From Hydrangea macrophylla (lineage: Eukaryota > Streptophyta > Magnoliopsida > Cornales > Hydrangeaceae): 64,000 nt of DNA. Numbering within the stretch: position 1 is the stretch's first letter; each line of letters opens with the position of its first letter. Location: contig CM066983.1 in the NCBI GenBank assembly GCA_033977485.1, forward strand, positions 113,126,605 to 113,190,604, read 5' to 3'. A program made the position numbers and the translations under genes. The notes beneath the pieces were generated by a model, which did not search any database, was not told the origin of the DNA, and worked only from the letters and a program-made list of their open reading frames with translations. Shown one piece after another: positions 31,786 through 43,416 of this stretch.

Positions 31786-34068
31786 TGATGAGAGCTGATA
31801 TTAGCTTAATATTAGCTCGATAAGGAGTAAAAACTGACTGGATATAACCTCATTTCTCTAGTATTACCTACACTTGTGTTTAATTTGTTTCTTTACACAA
31901 TGACGTATTTCTCGTGGTATGTTGTTGTGTTTAGCTCTTTGAGTGCAGGTTCTGAAGTTAAAAGGAATAACAAGTTGAAAGGAATAACTCCAGAAACAAA
32001 TTGATGAAGTCTTGATACCAATCGATTGACATAGTATCAATCGATTGACATATTTTCCTTACCAATCGATTGACATATTTTCCTTACCAATCGATTGAAC
32101 TATTTGTCAATCGATTGACATCTTTATCAATCGATTGACATCTTTGTCAATCGATTGACTTAAACTGGAAACAGTCTGTTTTAATGGCGCAAGATTTCAG
32201 CAATCAGGCGACGACCAGCCGTTATGGAATGAACCTGGACGCCTCTAGCTTATTTTTCTGACATTATATATACAGGAGAGTGTAGAGGGCAAAGGGGTTA
32301 GCTCATTTTTGTATTGTGTTGTAGGAGTTCCATGGTTATTTTCGGATTAAACTAAAGCTCAAGTAGGAGGATTCTTATTTTTGAATTCAGTTTAAATTCA
32401 GGTTTATTTCCATTTTCCTTTTTGTTATGTTGCTTGAGTACTTGCAAAATACCTTGGTTTAATTTGAATTTCATTTTTTTTTTGAAAATTTATTGTGTTG
32501 CAAGTTTAAACCATGCCTTTAGATTATAATTTCCTTCGAAATATTTCTGTTTTCATGAGATTAAACATGTCTGAGTAGATCCAGGTTGGGAATAATGTGA
32601 AGAAACATTGTTCCCAGCCCTCTGCCATGATTCTGTAAAAGAGTCGATGTCAATCGATTGAATACAGAGTTCAATCGATTGACATTGATTCTAAGTCAAT
32701 CGATTGAACTAAATGTCAATCGATTGAAAGCCATTTCATATCAATCGATTGATATGATGTCAATCGATTGGTATGTGTATGACTTGGGTTTACTCCTTTT
32801 TGTATTCCAGTAACTTTTTGTTTCAGAAACTAAGCCCAATTCGATCTTTCTAGTTCAAATTGCAATCTGATTTTGAAATAAGAGTACTTTCGATTAATTA
32901 AGTCAGTGAACACCCATAACAAACACATTAAATATCTCATACTCAATTTGTTAGTTATTGTTCATGGTTTTAATTAACTTTTTATTTCAGTCCTTCATAA
33001 ATAAGCTAGGTAATCAAACCACTAAGTATGCAAGATTCACATACTTAGTGTCTAGAATGCTTAACTTAATCATTTTCGAAATAAGGAATACTCTAAGGAT
33101 AAAACCCCAACTGTTCGTTTTGTTAAAATCATGGTAGTGGCTGGTACTTTGTGGATTCACATGCTCCCAACTCTTTTCATATTTGATTTTTATCACAGTT
33201 TGTAATTCGATTAATTTAAGTTATTGCTTTACTTTATTTTGTTTATTTCTTGTGCTCTATAGGACTGTTATAACTCTCCCCCATTTAGAAGAAATCATCT
33301 TTTATTTTATTTTAGGATTCAATCTAGAGATCTCTGCCTTAATCTTCCGTCCTTTGGGATTCGACCCGGTCTTACCGGTTTTTAACGCGACGCGACCGTC
33401 TACACTTGGACGTACTCTTCAGAGAACACAATTCCAGTCGTGTCAAGACCGGGTCGAATCCCAAAGGACGGAAGATTAAGGCAGAGATCTCTAGATTGAA
33501 TCCTAAAATAAAATAAAAGATAATTTCTTCTAAATGGGGGAGAGTTATAACAGTCCTATAGAGCACAAGAAAGAAACAAAATAAAGTAAAGCAATAACTT
33601 AAATTAATCGAATTACAAACTGTGATAAAAATCAAATATGAAAAGAGTTGGGAGCATGTGAATCCACAAAGTACCAGCCACTACCATGATTTTAACAAAA
33701 CGAACAGTTGGGGTTTTATCCTTAGAGTATTCCTTATTTCGAAAATGATTAAGTTAAGCATTCTAGACACTAAGTATGTGAATCTTGCATACTTAGTGGT
33801 TTGATTACCTAGCTTATTTATGAAGGACTGAAATAAAAAGTTAATTAAAACCATGAACAATAACTAACAAATTGAGTATGAGATATTTAATGTGTTTGTT
33901 ATGGGTGTTCACTGACTTAATTAATCGAAAGTACTCTTATTTCAAAATCAGATTGCAATTTGAACTAGAAAGATCGAATTGGGCTTAGTTTCTGAAACAA
34001 AAAGTTACTGGAATACAAAAAGGAGTAAACCCAAGTCATACACATACCAATCGATTGACATCATATCA
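31786..34068 (-). mobile_element. N3: coding-free TG...CA element with 624-bp inverted repeat
   Basis: Starts TGATGAGAGCTG, ends CATCATATCA, flanked by ATCGC (31781-31785 and 34069-34073). Removing it restores the Gag knuckle exactly (spacing from Cys to EFV is the usual one). Arms 32750-33373 and 33445-34068 are both 624 bases and nearly perfect inverted repeats around a 71-base spacer. Fourteen copies of the palindrome CAATCGATTG occur (seven in 32019-32158, six in 32651-32770, one at 34048). The box GGGTCGAATCCCAAAGG (about 33451, plus strand) and GTGAATCCACAAAGTACC match the N1/N2 boxes. The matching 60-codon frames in the arms are repeats, not genes. Confidence 0.85.
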
Positions 34069-34073
34069 ATCGC

Positions 34074-34730
34074 CAATGAAAAGCTGATTGAGTGGGGCCA
34101 TCTAGTCGAGTTCGTGGCGGCAGATAGACGACCTCGGCAAGACCCCCGGGCTCCCGAGCAGTCGCGACCCTTTGGGCAAATCAATGTAATCTCCGGTGGA
34201 ACTTTGGGAGGAGGGGACTCACAGTCGACCAAGAAGAGGCATGCTAGGGCATCCCGATCAAATGTATGGCATGTCCACTCCACTGGCTCCCCCCGACCGA
34301 CGTATTAACATTCTCATCCGAGGAGATGCTAGACCAGCATTGCCCCCATGATGATTCGCTGGTGGTGACGCTCTTCGTGGCAAACTATATGGTTAAAAGG
34401 GTGTTGGTGGACACAGGCAACTCCTCTGATATCATGTTCGCCTTAGCATTCGATCAGCTCGGGATATCCAGGGATCGGCTCCGACTAGTGGCCACTCCCC
34501 TGGTAGGTTTCAACGGGTCCAGCACACAACTGATCGGTATCATAGAGCTCCCGATTTTTATGGGGACTTATCCCCAACAAACATCTGGTGGTCAAGTTTC
34601 TAACCCCTAGGGACCTGGCCATCCTCGGGAGACCAACTCTCAACAAAACCAAGGTGATTGTGTCAACGTACAACCTGGTGGTCAAGTTTCTAACCCCTAG
34701 GGACCTGGCAGCTTGCAGGGAGATCAAGCG
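34074..34730 (+). pseudogene. E2 Gag end and protease
   Basis: Continues Gag after N3 (NEKLIEWGHLVEFVA), then shifts frame near 34300 into protease. The catalytic motif VLVDTGNSSDIMF keeps Asp-Thr-Gly. A 35-base segment (34585-34619) recurs at 34675-34709, exactly 90 bases on. The first copy sits where the usual protease text before AILGRPTLN would be, so it looks like a copied patch rather than a simple duplication. Confidence 0.75.
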
Positions 34731-35667
34731 ACCGCTCAGAGCTGCTACATCAGCTCCTTACGCAGAGAGGCCATCACTAAAACATTGAACATTCAGGAAA
34801 TGAACCCAAGGGATCAAAGAGATAGAGTAGGTCCGGTGGAACAACTGGAACAAGTGGTGCTGGATCCGAGGTTTCCCGACCGGTTTGTTAGCATTAGGAA
34901 TTTCTTGGAGTCGGGTCTCAAGGAGAAGTTGATCCGATTCCTGCATTAGAACCAGGATGTCTTCGCTTGGAGCCATGAAGACATGCCGGGGATAGATCCT
35001 CGGGTCATGTCTCATTGTCTTAACATCAACCCGGACTCCTGGTCGATCAAACAAAAAAGATAGGGTATGGCAGCCGAAAGGCAAGCGGCGGTATGTGAAG
35101 AGGTCGAGAAGCTCCTAAAGGCGAATTCCATCCGAACGGTCCATTATCCCGACTGGCTAGCTAATGTGGTTCTAGTCAAGAAAAGGAACGGGAAGTGGAG
35201 AATGTGCGTGGATTTCACCAACCTGAACAAGGCATGCCCCAAGGACTGCTACCCATTCCCTAGGATAGACCTCCTTGTGGACTCCACAGCCGGTCACACA
35301 CTCCTCTCGTTCATGGATGCCTACTTGGGATACGATCAGATCAACATGTATCCCGGGGATGAGGAGAAGACTTCCTTCATCACAGATCAAGGAACGTACT
35401 GCTACAAGGTGATGCCCTTCGGCCTCAAAAATGCGGGGGCAACCTATCAACGCCTGGTTAATCACATGTTCAAGGATCTGATCGGGAAGTCCATGGAGGT
35501 CTACGTTGACGATCTTTTGGTTAAAAGTCGGGACGAGTTCAACCACCTCGAGCATCTGGCCGGGGCCTTCAGCATTTTAAGAAAGTTCGGGATGAGGTTG
35601 AACCCGGCCAAGTACTCGTTTGGCGTCTCGTCCGGGAAGTTCCTGGGACACTTAGTCAGCAGACGGG
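34731..35667 (+). pseudogene. E2 reverse transcriptase, part 1
   Basis: Starts with the linker (RFPDRFVSIRNFLESGLKEK) then NQDVFAWSHEDMPGIDP. The RT core has GKWRMCVDFTNLNKACPKDC, MPFGLKNAGATYQRLVN and catalytic YVDD (35502-35513). In-frame stops at 34947-34949 and about 35060. The coding sequence is cut after GHLVSR by N2 (duplication ACGGG) and continues in frame at 38104 with GIEANPEKIQ. Confidence 0.85.
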
Positions 35668-38103
35668 TGATGACATCCTATTGACGCGTTTTCTTATCAC
35701 ACCAAAGTGAAGGTGATCGTACAAGTAATAAAGTTCTGGAAGTCCAGGTCGAACCCACAGGGAACGGGAAATAAAGATAGGCAATAACTATTTTGTCACA
35801 AAAAGAAAATATAAGATGATTGATTTTTGTGGGGTTTTACTAAACTATCAGTTTTTATATTTTTGCAATAAACTATTTAAAAGCTATTTTTTCTAAGTAG
35901 CTTACGATAAAGATTTTAACAGTGCAAAATAAATTTTACTAAGATACTAGTAAGAAAAGAAGAAAAATGAACAAATGCTAAATTTTTGTGAGATATACTT
36001 TTTGGATTTAATAATAGCGAAAGATAGAAATAATACAAAAATTTAAGCAAAATTATTAAAAATAGGAAATATTAATTAAGTTGGAAGAAATAATTTAATG
36101 AGTTGGGAATATGCAAACCAACACTAGATCCCCCAACTTTTGTGCATTTGAAAAGCATTTGGCATTTAAGACCGCAGAGTCATTCTTTATTTAAAAATAA
36201 ACTTTCACTAGTCAGGGTCATATCAAGTGTGTCAGGTTTGATATGAAACGACGTCATTTGGTTTAAAGAAAAATAAAAAGGAAATTGGGCAGTAGCCAGG
36301 TTCGAACCGTGACCCGCCACAGACGTGGGTTATTCGGCGTCCAATCCCCACCATTCTGCCACTACACAATTGTCTATCCATTAGTGGATAGAAATATATA
36401 TAAACACATATTTGAAATATAAATTTTGTCATATAAGTTGTTTGAATATGCTAGGTGTTTTTTATGACAAAAAGGCATAGTTTGATAATCCACATAATTA
36501 TATTCTTATTTAAAATATGTAATCTTTTGAGCTCAATATAGCCATAGTATATAAATATGTTAAATGGTCATAAACTATAGATGCATAGATATTTTTAGCC
36601 ATAAATGGAAAAAAAACCCATCTAGATAAATTTGCCCATTTATGATTAGTGCACAGAAGCTGTGGTTTTTAAGTTTTTATTGCATATCCCCAATTAAAGT
36701 TTTAGCCTACCATTTTGAAATTGAAACTGTTTTCCAAATAATCTTTTAAAGAAAGATTAAATTGATGTAAACAGTGACTTTCTAATTAAAACTAAAGTTA
36801 TAAAACTAAGGTAAGGGTGAAATATAATATTAATATATTTTTTTCCTCACTTAACATGAGTTGGGATTGAATTTGTGGAATCTGCAAAATAGCAAAGTTT
36901 AGTACAACTAGGCTAATAAAACATAAACAAATGGAAATACTAAATTAATAATAAAATACTAAACCTTTGACTTTGAATTCTTGTGAGGTCACAGTGGTTG
37001 AACTCTAAGAACACAAATAAGGTCAAATCAAATCCTAATCTAATTTGGGAGTGAGATATGGATATGGTGTGCTTGGGACTTTAGTAGGTGATTATAACAA
37101 CTACGTGGCTAAGAAATTTGGCATTTGCTTGCAAAATCTGTCTTTTAGTGAATAAAAATATTGCTATAAAAACTGAATATTTATGGTTTCAAACTATTTT
37201 AGGGGACAACTATAAGTACTACTAGACTAAAAATATTAAATCTAAATTTAAATAGGACTATTTTTACTACTACAAAGTGACAAAGGTTCGACAAGAAAAC
37301 AAATATTTTAATTTAAGAAACACAGTACACAAAGTCTTGCTACATATTTTTTTTAAACATGAAATCATCAATTACATAAAAGTAAATTTTTACAACTACT
37401 AGAACTAGAAAAGGCAAAGAAAAAACTAAAGTTTCCTATTTCTAGGGACAATACGAAGTCCTCACATGATAACCTCCCCTAAACTATTCTCTCCCTAACA
37501 GTGATTGTGAAGCTGTTGGTTGTAGTTGTAGGCTCTCCCCTTTCCTTTAGCTTCTGCTCAATTTATAGACAAATTTTTGTGATAGATTCGTCACTGCTTT
37601 CATCACTATTGACACACGATTTGCAAATTTTTTTTGCTGCGCCTTGATTTTCTTCACCCCAATTTCTTCAGCTCCTCTGACACCTATGTTGAAAAGAGAG
37701 AGAGAGAAAGAGGAGCAAAAAGGAATAAAAAAAAATAATAAACAAAACATAACATATTTAACATTCAAGCTTAACCTTGGATGTTTCCTCCGTTTTTTTT
37801 TGTTTGTTTGTTTGCCTACCACAAAGTAATTGTTACTGTTTGGTTACTATTCATTACTATTCATCTTTGACTAACAAATGAATATACCATGGTGTGGTTG
37901 CTACTTCTTTTCTTCCTTTATTTCACTTCATTTTTACCTAAACATATAAAATATGTAAAAATACATTTTTACACACATTTGAGTGACATCACTATTAAAT
38001 TATATTAATTCAAATAAGCATATAAAACTAGGAATTTGGGGAATTAAATGAGCACAATGTCTATTATATTGGCACATAAATGTGCAATATTCAGTGTTTG
38101 TCA
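35668..38103 (+). mobile_element. N2: coding-free TG...CA element, 5-bp TSD
   Basis: Starts TGATGACATCC, ends AGTGTTTGTCA, flanked by ACGGG (35663-35667 and 38104-38108). Its removal restores the RT frame exactly. The box CCAGGTCGAACCCACAGGG lies about 78 bases in (near 35747), and a second box TGCAAACCAACACTAGATCC near 36113, in the same order as in N1. The 2.4-kb interior is AT-rich with no protein. A tRNA-like motif lies on its minus strand at 36285-36372. Confidence 0.8.
36285..36372 (-). other. tRNA-like / SINE-head motif in N2
   Basis: On the minus strand TGGCAGAATGG (36351-36361) matches a pol III A box and GGTTCGAACC (36299-36308) a B box, about 43 bases apart, as in tRNAs and tRNA-derived SINEs. 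I cannot build a complete cloverleaf, so I do not call a tRNA gene. It may be the head of an old SINE inserted in N2. Confidence 0.45.
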
Positions 38104-38108
38104 ACGGG

Positions 38109-39200
38109 GTATTGAGGCAAATCCCGAGAAAATTCAGGCCATCATCAACATGCAGTCACCCAGATCGACCAAAGAAGTTCAGAGTTTGGCCGGGCGGGTC
38201 GCTGCATTGAACAGATTTGTCTCCCGAGCTACCGACCGGTGTCTCCCATTCTTCAAAATCCTCCGTAAGGCCTTTCAGTGGTCGGAAGAGTGCGAGGAGG
38301 CATTTAAGGAACTCAAGAAGTACCTGGCATCACCCCCTTTACTCTCAACACCCGTGCCAAATGAGGAATTGTTCTTATATTTAGCAGTGTCCCCCTCAGC
38401 ACTCAGCTCAGCTCTCATCCAAGAAGAACACGGGGTACGATTCCCGGTCTACTACACCAACATGGCACTACAAGGTGCGGAAAGCAAATACTCCCGCATA
38501 GAAAAGCTCGCCTTTGCCCTCGTGACTTCTGCCCGGAGACTTCACCCGTATTTCCAGGCCCACATAATCGTAGTCCTCACAGATCAACCTCTCCGCCAGA
38601 TCCTGAGTAAGCCTGAAACATCCGTAAGGCTCGTCAAGTGGGCCTTGGAGTTGGAAGAATTTAAAGTAACCTACAGACCCCGCACGGCGATCAAAGGACA
38701 GGTTGTGACATACTTTCTTGTGGAGTTCACATACCCAAAGGACCCAGTTGAAGAGCTCATCCCTCCCGACCTACCGCCCGACCTACAGTCAAATGTCCTG
38801 ACCTGGGTACTATAGGTGGACGAGTCTTCCAACTATCAGGGAAGCGGGGCAGGGATCATCCTGACTACTCCAGACGGAATCCAATTTGAGTATGCGCTGA
38901 GGTTCGGATTCTGTGCCTCTAACAACGAGGCCGAGTATGAAGCCTTGTTGGTAGGATTACAGTTGGTTACTTCAATGGGTATGCAACAAGTTCAAGGGTA
39001 CAACGACTCCCAGCTCGTGGTCAACCAAGTTAATCAGGAATACAAAGCCCGGGAAGAGAACATGGTAGCTTACCTAGCCCTCGACTGAATGGTCTCGAAG
39101 AAGCTTAAGGGCTTCTCGATGACAAAAATTCCGAGAGAAGAGAACACCAGGGCCGATCGGTTAGCCCGCCTCGCCTCATCCTCTGAGTCAGACTTGCCCG
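38109..39200 (+). pseudogene. E2 RT end, RNase H and second RNase H
   Basis: After N2 the frame continues STKEVQSLAGRVAALNRFVS and the Ty3 RNase H (LFLYLAVSPSALSSALIQ, then YYTNMALQGAESKYSRIEK). A TAG at 38813-38815 precedes the second RNase H (VDESSNYQGSGAGIIL, NNEAEYEALLVGLQ, YNDSQLVVNQ, TRADRLARLASS). A TGA at 39086-39088 interrupts that domain. The architecture equals that of E1. Confidence 0.85.
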
Positions 39201-40509
39201 GAATAAGGATAGAATACTTATCCGAGCTAAGTGTGATCAACTCGGAAGGCATGGAGCCGGTCGTCTTCGGCCACAGCTGGATGGATCCGATCACGACATT
39301 CTTCACAACTGGCGCGCTGCCGGATGATAGGGAAGAAGCCCGCTGGGTCAAGTACCGAGTGGTGAGATATCATGTTGCTAATGGAATCCTCTACAAGAGG
39401 GGGTTTACTACCCCTTATCTTCATTGCGTCCACCCTGCCCAGTTCCGGCGGTGTTGCATGAAATCCACGAGGAAGTTTGGGAAAACCACATTGGAGGTCG
39501 GACAATTTCGCGAAAAGCCTTGCAAGGTTATTACTGGCCAACGATGGTCCGGGATTCCCAAGAGTATGTAAAGAGGTACGACAAGTGACAGAGATACTCC
39601 TCGATGATCAACCAACTGGGAGAGCTTCAGACACCAATCCTCAGTCCATGGCCGTTCGCTCAATGGGGAATCGACATTATCGGTCCCCTCCCTATAGGAA
39701 AAGGACAAGTTAAGTTTGCTATGATCGTTGTGGAGTATTTCACCAAGTGGGCGGAGGCTGAGCCCTTGGCGACAATTTCCGAGAAAAAGATAGAAAATTT
39801 CATTGAAAAAAACATCCTCTGCAGGTTCGGCATTCCACGGGTTCTGGTCAGCGATAATGGCAGACAGTTTGACACCCCGGTATTTAGGCAGAACTGCTCG
39901 GGATACAGGATATCAAATCACTACTCCTCTCCCGAGCACCCTCAAGCCAACGGCCAAGTCGAGGTGACAAACCGGACTATTCTGCAATCTATTAAAACAA
40001 GGCTTGAAAATACCAAAGAGGCATGGGCGGAGGAATTACCGACCCTGCTGTGGGCCTACCGCACTACCCCCTGAGCGGCAATAAGTGAGACACCATTCTC
40101 ACTAACCTATGGCATGGAAGCGGTAGTCCCCACGGAGCTTGGGTTGTATATGTATCGGGTGATAAATTTCAGCGAGCAGAGCAATGAGCAAGCCCTCACA
40201 GCAGAGCTTAACTTGGTAGAAGAAAAAACAGACCAGGCATATCTAAAGGTGGCAGCTTACAAACAGAGGGTCTCCCGGTACTTCAATAGCAAAGTCAGGC
40301 ATCGGAGCTTCCAGGTCGGGGATCTCATTCTAAAGGCGGTATACCAGTCTAAAAAAGTCTCAAGCTATGGTAAATTAGGACCGAACTGAGAAGGACTGTA
40401 CAAGATCACCCAAGTCAACTGACTGGGAGCATACTGGTTACAAACTATGGACGGACATGACCTCTCTCACCCTTGGAACGTGCAGCATCTCCGCAAGTAT
40501 TTCCAGTGA
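39201..40509 (+). pseudogene. E2 integrase
   Basis: Zinc-finger region is frameshifted around 39440-39600. The DDE core at 39604-40074 has Asp in GIDIIGPLP, Asp in VSDNGRQF and Glu in NGQVEVTNRTI. A TGA at 40072-40074 and later stops precede FQVGDLILKAVY and the final HPWNVQHLRKYFQ, ending at TGA 40507-40509. It aligns in order with E1 integrase. Confidence 0.85.
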
Positions 40510-40619
40510 AGTATGAAAATAATGTTGGCTAGGAACCATGTAGCTCTGCCCGAGCAATTCTATTCATATAAGTAATAAAAGTTTCTTTTTCTGTCGAACA
40601 ACTCTTCTCCGTATTTGCT

Positions 40620-40720
40620 CACTCAAAAGACCTCAGGGTAAAACCCCAGGAACTCAAAAGACCTTGGGGTAAGACCCCAGGCATCGAAAAGACCTCGGGT
40701 CCATAACCCGGAGCATTGGC
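40620..40720 (+). repeat. Short GC-rich tandem repeats in E2 3' region
   Basis: Three diverged units of about 30 bases with AAAAGACCTCAGGGTAAAAC and its variants; each can form a small hairpin (CCTCAGGG / CCCCAGG). They occupy the place of the 72-bp array in E1. Confidence 0.7.
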
Positions 40721-41497
40721 TTTGCTTAGGTCCAACCAATGCTGGGGGGCAATCCCCCTAGGTGGCTGATGATAGCAAGTCTAAAAGGACCCTGCAACCA
40801 CTCGCGTTCCAGGTCGGTTTCCTACGGTCACTCCCTCTATATGCATGCCTTAGCAAATGCTTGGGGGGCAGGGGAATACCAGGCTAAACAGGAAATCACA
40901 CCGGGCACTAATAGGACTTGGAATTCTAGGACACCTAACATTCCTAAGTACCTACAGTACCCAGAGAAATTGCTTGAATAGTTAACAGGTCACAAGCCTA
41001 CACTATACCCGAGCGGGACCTATATAACAGGTCCCTGAAAGACCAAATATTCTCTACAGGTTATAGTCCTAAACCTTTTGCTAAGGCAGGGATTTAGATT
41101 GGCTAACAACCAGTCAGGTATTGGCAATCACAAACATGCATACAAGTGCAGAATAATAAACAATTAGTGCAAAGGATGGCCTCGATGGACTTTTTCATTA
41201 ATTAACAAAGGAAAACTGTACATTGCCTAGGGGGGCAGTTGTAGTAGCCTCCCAAAAAAAATACAAAAAAAGCAAACAAAAACAACAATGAGAGAAAGGG
41301 CAAGTCAGGGACTAAGCGTCGCCAATCTCGACCACGTCTTCAGCCTCACCGGTCTCTCCTACCAGGGTGACTCCTTCTCCCGGGACCAGGCTACCGCCAG
41401 AGGCAGTGGAACCATCAGCAACTCTGGCCAAGGCGGCAGAGTCATTAGTTTCTCCGGCCAGAGCGGTAGTATCATCGACAGCGGGAGGACCAAGATC
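40721..41497 (+). other. E2 3' spacer
   Basis: No supported coding region; sequence between integrase and the antisense ORF of the element. Confidence 0.5.
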
Positions 41498-43416
41498 CTA
41501 GTAGTCTAAGTCAATACCCTCATAGGACGAGATGTCCCATTCGGAGTGATCCCGGGCTAGCCTTTGCTTGAGGTCCTCGTAACCTTGAAAGAAGTCGTCA
41601 TCAAAAGCCTCCTCCGTAGACCCCGCCACCGTTGCCTCAGCTACAGCCTTCGCCCGAGCCTCTGCAGCTGTCGCATTGGCCCGGGATGCCTTCAGATCTA
41701 CCTGGGCAGTCGCCAATTCCGTATGGGCTGCCCCGAGGCTTAGGGCTAAGCCCTTTACCTTATCCTTCTCTAGAGCCAGGGCATTTTCCCTGGCCTCCGA
41801 GGTAGCTTGCTCCTCTGCCAGAGTGGCTTTAGCAGCAGTGGCCCTCCCGGCCAGAGAGGACAGAAAGGACTCAGTCCCAATGGCCATGCAACCGACCTGT
41901 AAGAAACCTAAAAACTGGTCAGTTAACTGGGTATATAAAAGAAAAGTAGTGAAAATGAATAGGCAGAGGCGTCAGGGCTTACCATGTGGGAGAGGCTGTA
42001 TAGCCATCCCTGGAATGCCTCGGGAGACATTTGCATACGTCTCTACTTGGTTGGGAAGAAGGGCGGATTTGACCCTCTCCCTAATCACTGCTGATTCCTC
42101 AACCGGCACCCCGGACGGTATTCGCGCTCGGGGGAAAGTCTCCACCACAACCATGCGGGGAGTTGAAGTCCCCACGAATTTTGGGCGGTTCGCAGTCCCG
42201 TGCTGGATTCACCTTAGCGGGCGTTTGCTGCCCGAGACCTCTGCAGTGGGCCTCTCTCATCCTCTATTTGCCACCCAGGTGGCGGCCGCGGCCTGCCTGG
42301 ACCTCAACTGTTCAAGATCTCACTTGGGGGCCATTTTTGCAAAAAGGAAAGAAAGGCGGCCAGTGACCAGTAGAGACAATGAGATATAAACGAGACCAAG
42401 TGTGCCCGGGTACTTATCAGGAAGTATGGGTAGGAAGACAAGAGCTTCGACAGGCTCGGCCGGGTCATAGGACGCTTTGAAATCGCCCGTCCGGGTCAGC
42501 ACGTTCCAGATGATTGTTGGCAAGTTTGCCAAGCCCCTGATCCTGGCTTGGCACTCCTCAGGAATACTAGGTAGGCTGGCTGACCCCGCTGTAAGGAAAA
42601 TTATAATGCAGTTTGTTCCAGGATCGAAGCAAAGAAAGAGAACGGAAGATATTGCACTAACTTACCCCTCAATTCTCCCGCCCAGGAAGTCTTCATTTGG
42701 ATCCCCGAGGCCCGCTCATAGAGCCCAAGGGTAGATACTTGGAAGAATCTATTCTTTCAACCCTTGTTGTTGCTCAGGCAATTTATTATGATTTTTCTCC
42801 CCTACCGAGCCCCGAGAAAGAAGAACCTGACCTCCCCATATATGGGAAATGGTCGGTGTGTCCAGAAAAACTCCTGAACGGAAAGCTCATACCTAAAAAC
42901 TTGGGGCCAAAGGGAGATGGACCCCACGAGAAACCACCAACCGTTCGGGGCCAATTGCCCCGGGGCGATTCCCAAGTATATCAGGACGTCTCGAGTGACT
43001 GGATGGAGGGGAATGCAAAATCCAGCCATGAGGGTGTCCTCATATAGGGTGGTGAAACCCCGCTGGTAGATCTGGGCTCCGCTGGCATTCACGGCCAGGG
43101 AGTAGTAGTTAGGAATGCCATACCTATCCCTAATGCAGCTGAGATCCTCAACACGCATGGTGGACTGGATGAACTCACTGGTGAAGGCTACCTCGGGGTC
43201 GGGTTCCCCAGGTGTTTCATCACCCGTACCCAGGGAAACGGAGGTAACGGGGGCCTTCTGGTCTAACTCATCGTCCGACAGACGGATTGGGATTCTACCC
43301 TCACTATGGTGATCAAAGGGGGTCGCAGAGGGTGGATTTAGACTTGTGTCCGGCGTCCCTGACCCGGATCGCTCATCCTCCGACCAAGAAGACGAGTCAA
43401 AACCGAAGTGACACAT
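41498..43416 (-). pseudogene. E2 antisense ORF (aORF)
   Basis: Antisense gene of the Tat type, function unknown. It probably starts at the minus-strand ATG at 43416 (MCHFGFDSSSWSEDERSG). The conserved part reads DRYGIPNYYSLAVNASGAQ, then TLMAGFCIPLHPVTRDVLIY, LGIAPGQLAPNGWWFLVGS. A frame change near 42802 leads to KGWKNRFFQVSTLG, homologous in position to KRWKEKYFFIKGD of E1. The C-terminal segment at 41498-41887 is Ala/Glu-rich coiled coil (ARAKAVAEATVAG) ending in an acidic tail. It supplies the N-terminal half missing from the E1 copy. Confidence 0.7.

Noticed and set aside
33014..33804. Two identical 60-residue proteins in opposite orientation
   Set aside because: They are the two arms of the N3 inverted repeat; no protein family resemblance and AT-rich composition.
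36285..36372. Functional tRNA gene on the minus strand
   Set aside because: A and B boxes are present, but no complete acceptor and anticodon stems could be paired.
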